The notes beneath the pieces were generated by a model. The model made no database searches, was not told where the DNA came from, and saw only the letters and a program-made list of their open reading frames with translations. The position numbers and the translations under genes were made by a program. Positions 57,073 through 64,000 of a stretch of 64,000 nucleotides of DNA are shown in pieces. The stretch comes from Desulfosarcina cetonica JCM 12296. Lineage in GTDB: Bacteria; Desulfobacterota; Desulfobacteria; Desulfobacterales; Desulfosarcinaceae. Each line of letters opens with the position of its first letter. Positions within the stretch are counted from its first letter, which is position 1. Location: positions 1 to 64,000 of the forward strand of contig NZ_BBCC01000009.1 in the NCBI RefSeq assembly GCF_001311845.1. The letters are read 5' to 3'.

Positions 57073-57087
57073 TCCTGCCCCACCTTT
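57063..57087. repeat. Subterminal direct repeat, right copy
   Basis: Matches 46184-46208 at 24 of 25 bases. Overlaps the integrase start codon (57070-57072), 151 bases inside attR. Candidate integrase arm-binding and autoregulatory site. Confidence 0.6.
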
Positions 57088-57238
57088 TTGGAAGAAACAT
57101 TCTTTTTCATTATGAAGAAAAATGAAAAATAAATATCCAAAAAAATCAATAAAGTCAATGTCGTTATCTCTGATGAGTGAAGCGAAATGGAGTAAGGTGG
57201 AAAACGTTCTTTTTAGACTTAAAATCTCGAAACTTAGT

Positions 57239-57271
57239 TTCGTGCCGGTTCGATTCCGGCCCCGGGCACCA
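57239..57271 (+). repeat. attR core with partial tRNA-Leu copy
   Basis: Exact 33-bp copy of 46096-46128. Weaker similarity extends left through the anticodon region (57216-57238), giving a partial tRNA-like remnant that lacks the 5' half and is not a functional tRNA. Confidence 0.9.
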
Positions 57272-57283
57272 ATAAAAACCAAG

Positions 57284-57310
57284 GGCTTAGCCAATTTTGG
57301 CTGAGCCTTT
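57284..57310 (+). terminator. Likely original terminator of tRNA-Leu
   Basis: GGCTTAGCCAA, a TT loop and TTGGCTGAGCC give an 11-bp stem (one mismatch-type pair), followed by TTT. It lies 13 bases after attR, where the tRNA gene would have ended before insertion. Confidence 0.65.
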
Positions 57311-57339
57311 AAGCTTTCAGCGTATTTTTCCTGTCGCAT

Positions 57340-57813
57340 AATAGCCGCTTTTACGAGCGGCACTGGACGCCCGAGGACGATCCGGCCACACGCCGGGCCA
57401 TCGCTCAGGGATAAACCATGGGCTGCTTTTACATGGAAAGCCCTGCCAGGCTTCCTCTGCAGCCGGCATCCCACCACCCTGTTCCGTGAAGCATTGCTTC
57501 CCGGAACACCATCAAGGCCGACCAGCTGGCACGCCGGGTGGGCCGACAAGTATGCCTGACCGCTTGGCTTTTGACCGGCAAGGTCGTTCGCACCCACCAG
57601 GGCGATCCTATGCAGTTTCTTGCCTTCGAAAATGATACCGGTATCGTGGACACCACATTTTTCCCCGTGACCTACCGGCGTTTCTGCCTTATGCTGGACC
57701 GGTACCTATTGGAAGGGAAAGTGGAGGCCGATTGGGGGGCTGTGACGCTTACTGTCAATCGGGCATGGGAAATGGCGCGGTTGAGCTGCAGAGTGAACGG
57801 AATAGCCGTATAG
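57340..57813 (+). pseudogene. Decayed dnaE (DNA polymerase III alpha) C-terminal fragment
   Basis: A frame with a stop reads WTPEDDPATRRAIAQG and TMGCFYMESPA, like the DnaE block GCFYVESPA. After a break, an open stretch from about 57505 reads RVGRQVCLTAWLLTGKVVRTH, DPMQFLAFENDTGIVDTTFFP and YRRFCLMLDRYLLEGKVEADWGAVTLTVNRA in segments, the OB-fold domain of a DnaE/ImuC-type polymerase. The long polymerase core is absent. Probably a deletion scar next to the integration hotspot. Confidence 0.65.
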
Positions 57814-57995
57814 TAAGGCACATTGTATACCAAGGCATGCGCTTACCCTATGCGGGTTATCGTATTGGCTGGAAAACGGGAGAGAATTGTATTACATATA
57901 CTCGTTTAAAAAGAGAAAACCAAGAAAGGAACCTTGTCGATGTTACCCTATTGTGGCATTATTTTGAAATCAACTTTTTGATTTGGTTGATAATT

Positions 57996-58093
57996 TGGCG
58001 GAAGTGCATGGGAATCGAACCCACCCGGGACGGTATTAGCGCCCCACACCGGATTTGAAGTCCGGGAGCCTCACCAGTAAGCTGCGCACTTCC
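57996..58093 (-). tRNA. selC: tRNA-Sec (selenocysteine, anticodon TCA)
   Basis: Minus-strand 98-nt tRNA: GGAAGTGC pairs with GCACTTCC, extended D-arm (AGCTTACTGGTGAGGCT), anticodon loop CTTCAAA giving TCA, long variable arm (TGTGGGGCGCTAATACCGTCCC), T-arm GGGTTCGATTCCC and encoded CCA. It implies selenoprotein synthesis elsewhere in the genome; I saw no clear in-frame UGA selenoprotein here. Confidence 0.92.
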
Positions 58094-58156
58094 GTTAAAT
58101 TGGCTCTTTTATGAAGGCGATTCTATTTTTTGTCAATGTTTTTATGATTGAGAAAA

Positions 58157-58621
58157 ATGAATAGATTCTGGAAAAATTTAATAGTCTTTTTAGCCACAGG
58201 TGGTTTGATTGGCTTCGCACCTATTGCGCCCGGAACGTTTGGCTCTCTTGCCGCATTGCCTTTGTGCCTATTGCTTGCTCATGTGGACTACCCGGTGGCC
58301 ATCCTTACTATTGTTCTGCTGATTGCCGTCTCTATCTGGATTTCACACCTTGCGGAAAAAATTATCGGGGAAAATGACCCTAAACAGGTGGTTATTGATG
58401 AAATTTGCGGCATGGCTGTTGCTTTATGTGGGATTCCGTTTACCCCCGTAAACGTATTTGGTGGGTTTCTATTGTTTCGAATTTTTGATATAAAAAAACC
58501 TTTTCCAATTCGATGGGTTGACAGAAAAATTCCTGGTGGAATGGGGATCATGATGGATGATATCATTGCTGGCGCGATTACAAATATCTTGATGCAAGGG
58601 GCAATTTTAATGCTAACTTGA
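58157..58621 (+). CDS. pgpA: Phosphatidylglycerophosphatase A
   Basis: 154 residues from ATG 58157. Membrane protein with the PgpA motifs GFAPIAPGTFGSLAALPL, KQVVIDEICGMAVAL and RIFDIKKPFPIRW, GGMGIMMDDIIAGA. It removes phosphate from phosphatidylglycerol phosphate in the inner membrane. Probably cotranscribed with lepB 31 bases below. Confidence 0.92.
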   Translation: MNRFWKNLIVFLATGGLIGFAPIAPGTFGSLAALPLCLLLAHVDYPVAILTIVLLIAVSIWISHLAEKIIGENDPKQVVIDEICGMAVALCGIPFTPVNVFGGFLLFRIFDIKKPFPIRWVDRKIPGGMGIMMDDIIAGAITNILMQGAILMLT

Positions 58622-58652
58622 TAGTTTCTGTTACTAAATTAAATCTGAAAGG

Positions 58653-59303
58653 TTGATCCCGATTTTGAAAAAAAATGAAGACGTGGATGCGGCTCCTAAA
58701 AAAAAGGGAGCCTTGCGTGAAAATATCGAGGCGATTGTTGTTGCGGTCATTCTAGCCTTATTCATCCGTACTTTTGTCGTTCAAGCTTTTAAGATCCCTT
58801 CCGGATCAATGAAAGATACCTTATTGATAGGTGACCATATTCTAGTCAATAAATTCATTTATGGTATCAAGGCCCCGTTTATCGGGAAAACGCTTATTCC
58901 CATTGAAAACCCAAAGCGTGGGGATATTATCGTATTTAAATTCCCTGAAGATCCCAGCAAAGATTTTATCAAACGCGTTATCGGCGTCCCCGGAGACGTT
59001 GTGGCGATAAGAAATAAAAAACTTTTTGTTAACGGCGTTCAGAATCACAATCCGCATGCTATTTTTAAAGATCCCAAAGTCTACCCGGCTCAATTGCAAA
59101 ATCGGGATAACTTTGGTCCGATCAAAGTCCCCCCAGGAAAACTTTTTGTTATGGGTGATAATCGTGACTATTCGTATGACAGCCGTTTCTGGGGATTTGT
59201 GGACATCGTTGCTGTGAGAGGGAAAGCTTTCATTATTTACTGGTCTTGGGATAAGGAAGATTTTGGTGTTCGCTGGGGGCGTTTGGGGCACCTTCTTGAA
59301 TGA
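58653..59303 (+). CDS. lepB: Signal peptidase I
   Basis: 216 residues from TTG 58653. One N-terminal membrane helix (AIVVAVILALFIRTFVVQAF), catalytic Ser in IPSGSMKDTLLIGD, catalytic Lys in FIKRVIGVPGD, and FVMGDNRDYSYDSRFWG (box E). Cleaves Sec and Tat signal peptides at the periplasmic face. Short, single-helix form. Confidence 0.93.
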   Translation: MIPILKKNEDVDAAPKKKGALRENIEAIVVAVILALFIRTFVVQAFKIPSGSMKDTLLIGDHILVNKFIYGIKAPFIGKTLIPIENPKRGDIIVFKFPEDPSKDFIKRVIGVPGDVVAIRNKKLFVNGVQNHNPHAIFKDPKVYPAQLQNRDNFGPIKVPPGKLFVMGDNRDYSYDSRFWGFVDIVAVRGKAFIIYWSWDKEDFGVRWGRLGHLLE

Positions 59304-59332
59304 TCTGTCAATCCGTTTCTCTGGAGTACCTG

Positions 59333-60723
59333 ATGCCTGAACGACCTTACCGGATTCTTGTGGTCGATGATGAGTTGAGCATGCGCGAGTTGCTTGAATT
59401 TATGCTCGAAAAGCAAGGATACACCGTTATCTGTGCGGCCAACGGAAAAGAAGCTATTTCAAAAATTGAGACTGAAGGATATGACCTTTTGCTTTGTGAT
59501 ATCCGTTTGGGGGACCTGACGGGTTTGGAAGTCCTGAAAGCATCAAAAAAGAAAAATCCGCATGTCACGGTAATCATGATTTCAGCTTTTGCGACAACTG
59601 AGACCGCTGTCGAGGCCATGAATCAGGCGCCTTTGATTATGTTCCCAAACCCTTCGAGAACAAGGAACTGCTTCAGACCATTGCTAACGCATTGGAACGT
59701 AAGACCCTGGAAAAAGAAAAACATGCCTTAGACAATGAGCTGAAGGAAAGTATCCATTTTGGAAAAATCGTGGGAAACAGCCCACGCATGCTTCATATTT
59801 ACGAAATGATCCGGCAGGTTGCCCGAACAAAGACAAGCGTCATGATTACGGGCGAAAGTGGCACTGGAAAGGAGCTGATTGCTAAGGCCATTCACGAGCA
59901 GAGCGACCGTGCAAATGCGCCTTTTGTGACCATCAATTGTGGTGGCATTCCAGAAAATCTCCTGGAAAGCGAGTTTTTTGGCCATCGTAAAGGTGCTTTT
60001 ACCGGAGCAACCGCGGATAAACAGGGATTGATGGAAATTGCCCATAAAGGGACCCTGTTTCTTGATGAAGTTGCCGAATTAAGTATTTCCATGCAGGTCA
60101 AATTGTTACGAGCCGTTCAGGAACGGATTTTCAGGCCTGTGGGCGGAACACGGGACATTTCTGTGGATATTCGAATCGTCTCCGCCACAAATAAAAAATT
60201 AGAGGATGAAGTCATCGCCGGCAATTTTCGTGAAGATCTGTTTTATCGATTGAATGTCATCGAAATTAAAATCCCGCCTCTAAGGGAACGAAAAGGAGAT
60301 CTACTATCCCTGGCGCAGCATTTTCTAGAAAAGTATTCCCGCGAATTGGGCAAGCAGGTTACTAAATTTTCATCTTATGCCATTGACCTTTTAAAGAAAT
60401 ATGATTTTCCTGGAAATATCCGTGAATTGGAGAATCTCATAGAAAGGAGTGTCGCCTTATCAAACACGAATATTCTGCTGCCGGACAGCCTTGCCATGTC
60501 GATCCACAAGAAACGCTGGATTGAAGGTGTTCGTAACCGGCGATTCGATATTGATGAGGTTGCCCAAGGTGTTTCCTTGGATGCCATACTTGAGGAAATT
60601 GAACGGGCCTATATCGAAAAGGCCATGGCATGCGCTCAAGGAAATAAAAATAAGGCCGCGGAATTGCTTGGTCTCAGCCTTCGTTCTTTCCGGTACAGGA
60701 TTGACAAACTCAGTGTTAATTAA
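59333..60723 (+). CDS. Sigma-54-dependent response regulator, PilR-like (one frameshift)
   Basis: About 464 residues from ATG 59333 (GGAG upstream). Receiver: ILVVDDELSMRE, LLLCDIRLGDLTG (phospho-Asp), VIMISAFATTETAV; a missing G near 59627 restores AMNQGAFDYVPKPFENKELL. Central AAA+ domain: GESGTGKELIAKAIH (Walker A), FFGHRKGAFTGA (GAFTGA loop contacting sigma-54), GTLFLDEVAELS (Walker B). C-terminal Fis-type HTH: NKNKAAELLGLSLRSFRYRIDKL. Its position before pilA, and the sigma-54-like site there, fit pilus regulation. No partner kinase is in the window. Confidence 0.85.
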
Positions 60724-61140
60724 ATAAGGTATCAAAACAGCCTTGCGAATCGACGGATAACATCTCAACTGCATCTCAACGCTCTTCATTACGTTCCTTT
60801 TCATAAAAAAACTAAATATTTCGAACACGGGTGCGATAAGGCTATCCAGACGTACTTTTATTGAACAGCCAGTTCCCCGAATTCGATCATGACAATTTAC
60901 GGCACATCCTAACAAAAATTGACCCGAGGGAGAGTGATAGCCTGTAATTTTCTCTCCCTGGATGATCTCCAATAAAGAAAAAACAAAACAAAACAGATAA
61001 TTAAAAAAATAGAGGACAGCTGTTAAGATTGGTACAATAGATGCTAAATAGCTAACAAACGAAAAAAGGAGGGAAGAAGTTCTAAGGCGTTTTGATTAAC
61101 CGGTTTGTTTTACCAACATTCATTCTAGGAGGGTTTTTTA
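60724..61140. other. pilA upstream region
   Basis: About 415 AT-rich bases with no gene seen. It contains the sigma-54-like promoter at 61030-61045 and a strong ribosome site (AGGAGGG) before pilA. Confidence 0.5.
61030..61045 (+). promoter_or_regulatory. Sigma-54-like (-24/-12) promoter of pilA
   Basis: TTGGTACAATAGATGC has GG and GC exactly ten bases apart, the required -24/-12 spacing, about 95 bases before the pilA start. The upstream gene encodes a sigma-54 activator, which supports function. Confidence 0.65.
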
Positions 61141-61584
61141 ATGCTTAGTAAAATGAGAAAGATGGACAACAAAGGCTTCACCCTGATCGAATTGATGATC
61201 GTTATTGCCATCATCGGTATCCTGGCGGCCATTGCCATTCCCAACTTCATTGCTTATCGTAACAAGAGTTTCTGCTCGGCGGCCGAAAGCGATGCCGGCG
61301 GAATCGCAGCCGCTATCGCCGATTATTTCGCCATCCCCACCCACGTCAATACACCAATGATTAGCGATCTTTCCTATAATTTTACCAGGGAGGGCTTGGG
61401 TACTGCCAATCATGGAGCCATTGCGGGTGGCGACCCCAACGAAAACATCACCATCACGGTAGTGGATGGAAGCGCTAGATGCCCTGACGATTACATGACA
61501 GCCCAGGCGTTCAGCGGCACTGATAAACGAGATGGCTGGGATGCGACCAACAATATGTATTACAAATTTATCTCCCTGCAATAA
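61141..61584 (+). CDS. pilA: Type IV pilin (PilA-like)
   Basis: 147 residues with AGGAGGG upstream. Class III signal KMDNKG, cleaved before FTLIELMIVIAIIGILAAIAIPNF in pieces (Phe1 and Glu5 present), then a helical spine and a globular part with one probable Cys pair (FCSAAES and RCPDDYM). Extracellular pilus subunit. Its own cassette, between promoter and terminator. Confidence 0.93.
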   Translation: MLSKMRKMDNKGFTLIELMIVIAIIGILAAIAIPNFIAYRNKSFCSAAESDAGGIAAAIADYFAIPTHVNTPMISDLSYNFTREGLGTANHGAIAGGDPNENITITVVDGSARCPDDYMTAQAFSGTDKRDGWDATNNMYYKFISLQ

Positions 61585-61637
61585 CCTCTCAAAGGCCTGC
61601 TAATCCTGCTGCAGATTCGATAAAAACAACACAACAG

Positions 61638-61663
61638 AAGGGGGAACGTCGTTCCCCTTTCTA
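61638..61663 (+). terminator. Rho-independent terminator of pilA
   Basis: GGGGAAC, GTC loop and GTTCCCC form a 7-bp stem (61641-61657), extended by AAG/CTT pairs, followed by a T-rich tail. Confidence 0.75.
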
Positions 61664-61692
61664 TCTTTATTTTTCCTTCGTTGAATGCATTC

Positions 61693-63804
61693 ATGAGCAA
61701 CCGCGATGATAGATTCAAACTGACACCACCACTCTGCTCTCTGATTCTTTTGTGGTTTGTATTGGTTGTCTATTCCAACACGTTCGACGCCTCCTGGCAC
61801 ATGGACGATATCCCCAATATCGTCAATAACCGGCCGCTGCATATCGACAACCTCATGCCCCGGACCCTCTGGCAGGCCTTTTTCGCCAAACCCGGTCATT
61901 CCGGTACCTATTACCGACCCATTCCCTGTTTGACATTTGCCTTGAACTGGTACTTCGGCCAAAATAACCCGTGGGGATACCATCTGGTCAATATCGTCAT
62001 TCACGGACTGACAGCAATTGTCATTTACCTGGTTGTCCTGCAATTGTTTCAGACTCCCGCCCTGGTATGTCGTTATGAACACCATACTTTCCAAAGTGTG
62101 GCTTTGCTTTGTGCTCTGCTCTGGGCCGTGCATCCCCTGCAAACCCAAGCCGTAACTTATATCGTCCAGCGAATGGCGCAATTGGCGGCCCTTTTCTATT
62201 TGACAGGCATGCTGTGGTATGTGAAGGGGCGCTTGAGCCGGACCCAAAAAGAGCGCTGGCTTTATTTGGCCGGCTGTGGATTTTGCGGTGTCTTGGGTGT
62301 GATGTCCAAGGAAAATGCAGCCATGCTACCGGTGTCATTGATGCTGGTGGAAGTCTGCTTTTTTCAGCAGGGCCCATTGAAGATAAAGACACGCTATCTG
62401 GTTTTGGCAACCTGCGGCGTCGCTTCGCTGGTCTATATACTGGGCATCTATCTGTTTATGGGTGGAGATTATCTATTTTTCCTGAAAGGCTATTCAACCC
62501 GTTCCTACACGCCATTGCAGCGTCTTTTTACCGAGGCCCGGATCCTTTGGCTTTACCTCTCCCAATTGGCACTCCCTCTGCCCGGACGGCTTTCCATTGA
62601 GCACGATGTCGTGGTTTCGACCTCGCTGTTTTCACCTTGGACCACACTGCCGGCAGCCATGGGCATCGTAGCAATGATCGGGGCGGCTTTGGCCGGTATC
62701 AGAAAATTTCCTGCGGTTGCCTTTGGGGTTCTTTTCTTTTTCTTGAACCATCTGGTGGAATCCTCTGTTATCGGGTTGGAGCTAACATTCGAACATCGTA
62801 ACTATCTTCCGGATGTTTTCCTTTTTCTACCCCTTGCAATAGGAATCCAGAGTTGGCTGGCAAGGATTCAATCACGAGGGCATAAATCCAGATTGACTGC
62901 GGCCAAGGCTTTGGTCGCCCTTGTCGTTTTGAGTCTTGGAACCGGCACTTATATCCGAAACAGGACGTGGCAGACCAATGATACGCTGTGGCTGGACGCC
63001 CTGACCAAAGCGCCCAACAGCGCCAGAGCCTTGAATACCCTGGCCATTCGTCTGGCATGGGCACCGCATGCCACTGCCCAACAGATGAACAAGGCAATCG
63101 AATTGTTTCAGCGTTCATTATCCGGTAACAAATCACGCACCTTGGTGGATGCGGATATTTACGGCAATATTGCCAATGTTTACAGTAAAAAAGGTGAATA
63201 TATCAAAGCGATGGGCTATTTTGATAAAGCCATCGATGCAGATCCTGGCAATCTGAAGGTCAGGGCCGATAAAGCCTTCTGTATGATCAAGATGGGAGCA
63301 TATACGCAAGCATATGAAATAACTCGACACCTGATCGAAAAAGCGCCTGACCGTTTCCGCTATCTCAATACGGCCGGCTTTATTTTGCTGTGGCTGGAAT
63401 CCCCTCAAGATGCATTGGTTTTCTTACAAAAAGCATTGCGCATTGCTCCTTACGAATCCAAAGTGCTGCTAAATATCGGAGCAGCGATGAAAATGCTGGG
63501 CCATTACTCTCAGGCCGACTGGTTTTTCAAGAGGGCGATTCAACGCGACCACAATAATGTCTGGCCCTATCTCTTTCTCATTGAGAATCAGATTGAAGCC
63601 GGAAACCGTTCAATGGCCTTGGGTTACCTGATAAGAACCATCAATGCGTTTTCCGTCGATGCTGTCGATAATGCCTTCAAAACGCAGAAGGAAATCCTTC
63701 CGCCTTTTTCACGCCACGTGATCGAATCGGCTATACGGGATTTAAAACGGATTGAAAACCGTATTCATCAAGATGCGGTACCTTTGTTAAACCAGCAGCC
63801 ATGA
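61693..63804 (+). CDS. TMTC-like polytopic membrane protein with TPR domain
   Basis: 703 residues from ATG 61693 (TTG 61681 is an alternative). The N-terminal half has many membrane helices and the family blocks HMDDIPNIVNNRPLHI, PGHSGTYYRPIPCLTFALNW and HPLQTQAVTYIVQRMAQLAALFYL in segments; MSKENAAMLPVSLMLVEV; ELTFEHRNYLPDVF. These belong to the DUF1736/TMTC family, related to protein O-mannosyltransferases. The C-terminal 220 residues are TPR units (GEYIKAMGYFDKAIDADPGN; LIEKAPDRFRYLNTAGFILL). A glycosyltransferase role, perhaps on pilin, is suggested by position only. Confidence 0.75.
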   Translation: MSNRDDRFKLTPPLCSLILLWFVLVVYSNTFDASWHMDDIPNIVNNRPLHIDNLMPRTLWQAFFAKPGHSGTYYRPIPCLTFALNWYFGQNNPWGYHLVNIVIHGLTAIVIYLVVLQLFQTPALVCRYEHHTFQSVALLCALLWAVHPLQTQAVTYIVQRMAQLAALFYLTGMLWYVKGRLSRTQKERWLYLAGCGFCGVLGVMSKENAAMLPVSLMLVEVCFFQQGPLKIKTRYLVLATCGVASLVYILGIYLFMGGDYLFFLKGYSTRSYTPLQRLFTEARILWLYLSQLALPLPGRLSIEHDVVVSTSLFSPWTTLPAAMGIVAMIGAALAGIRKFPAVAFGVLFFFLNHLVESSVIGLELTFEHRNYLPDVFLFLPLAIGIQSWLARIQSRGHKSRLTAAKALVALVVLSLGTGTYIRNRTWQTNDTLWLDALTKAPNSARALNTLAIRLAWAPHATAQQMNKAIELFQRSLSGNKSRTLVDADIYGNIANVYSKKGEYIKAMGYFDKAIDADPGNLKVRADKAFCMIKMGAYTQAYEITRHLIEKAPDRFRYLNTAGFILLWLESPQDALVFLQKALRIAPYESKVLLNIGAAMKMLGHYSQADWFFKRAIQRDHNNVWPYLFLIENQIEAGNRSMALGYLIRTINAFSVDAVDNAFKTQKEILPPFSRHVIESAIRDLKRIENRIHQDAVPLLNQQP

Positions 63805-63891
63805 TAGGGTATTCTCCAATGCGGCTTCTAATTCCCCCACTACTCATTCCAAAAAATCAAGAGACAAATCGCTAATGTTTTGGTACATCGC

Positions 63892-64000
63892 ATGGCACTA
63901 AATCAATACCGCGCAATCAACGATCAATCGTCATCCAGAGAAGATATTATGGGCAAGAGCTTTTCAACGAATTGGTCAGAACTGACGTTGGGCGACCGCA
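63892..64000 (+). CDS. Start of an open frame, cut by the window end
   Basis: The frame begins ATG 63892 (MALNQYRAINDQSSS) and stays open to the end, with an alternative ATG at 63949 (MGKSFSTNWSEL). Too short to identify. Confidence 0.3.
   Translation, partial: MALNQYRAINDQSSSREDIMGKSFSTNWSELTLGDR

Larger units (their letters stand above)
46096..57271. mobile_element. Integrative element inserted at tRNA-Leu(TAA)
   Basis: About 11.2 kb bounded by a 33-bp exact direct repeat of the tRNA 3' end (46096-46128 and 57239-57271). A tyrosine integrase lies at the right end pointing inwards and an excisionase-like gene at the left. Cargo includes a DnaB_N-DUF3987 replication protein, a SpoVG-like protein, one tail-like protein and numerous small unknown genes. 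There is no full virion gene set, relaxase or conjugation gene, so it is best described as a satellite-like integrative element or defective prophage. Confidence 0.85.

Noticed and set aside
57216-57271. A second tRNA-Leu gene
   Set aside because: Only the 3' part is present and the stems are mismatched; it is the attR remnant.
57073-57597. Upstream extension of the integrase frame through attR and the dnaE remnant
   Set aside because: The extension translates tRNA and remnant DNA; GTG 57072 gives a normal-length integrase.

Overview
The window looks like chromosome from a Gram-negative, sulfate-reducer-like member of the Desulfobacterota (Desulfosarcina/Desulfococcus type). The inference rests on moderate-to-high GC, outer-membrane lipoprotein genes, a selenocysteine tRNA, a benzoyl/phenylacetyl-CoA-style ligase next to a tandem-ACT protein, and a DUF2169/ketosynthase-like/DUF4150 type VI secretion (T6SS) layout; no species call is attempted.

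Layout. 1-11.2 kb is a T6SS block: sheath protein TssC, VgrG, a DUF6484 spike protein, a DUF2169 protein, a ketosynthase-like protein, a DUF4150 (PAAR-like) effector ending in a GHH-type HNH nuclease, a candidate beta-propeller immunity protein, a HEAT-repeat protein and an FHA-membrane-lytic transglycosylase fusion. 11.3-15 kb (minus strand) holds a double-FHA protein, a TPR/LysM lipoprotein and a polysaccharide deacetylase. 15.2-22.2 kb is a signalling run: membrane sensor, two Ser/Thr kinases, a PP2C phosphatase, and PilZ, HDOD and CheY-like proteins. The kinases, phosphatase and FHA proteins could form a threonine-phosphorylation switch for the T6SS.

22.6-45.9 kb is housekeeping: tRNA-Arg, rpoH, a TPR lipoprotein, LolB-like, Mut7-C, Mrp, an ATP-grasp protein, dgt, UPF0280, LapA-like, mutS, an AMIN amidase, a crotonase, a PaaK-type ligase, ACT, a GAF-GspE ATPase, an M48 peptidase, queH, yggS, maf and an unknown Rossmann protein.

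46.04-57.27 kb is an integrative element inserted in tRNA-Leu(TAA). A 33-bp direct repeat of the tRNA 3' end marks both junctions. The element encodes an excisionase-like protein, a DnaB_N-DUF3987 replication protein, a SpoVG-like protein with an SSB-like acidic tail, one phage-tail-like protein, a CxC...CxH (SWIM-like) protein, a chain of very small overlapping genes, and a tyrosine integrase at the far end. Most of its cargo is unrecognised, so it is the best candidate here for something undescribed. Past it lie a decayed dnaE fragment, selC, pgpA, lepB, a pilR-type regulator, a type IV pilin behind a sigma-54-like promoter, and a TMTC-like membrane TPR protein.

Quality caveat. About 26 single-base indels, mostly one missing base in a homopolymer, split genes that are otherwise intact, including essential-type genes (rpoH, mutS, queH). 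I treat them as sequencing or assembly errors and give the restored gene extents.
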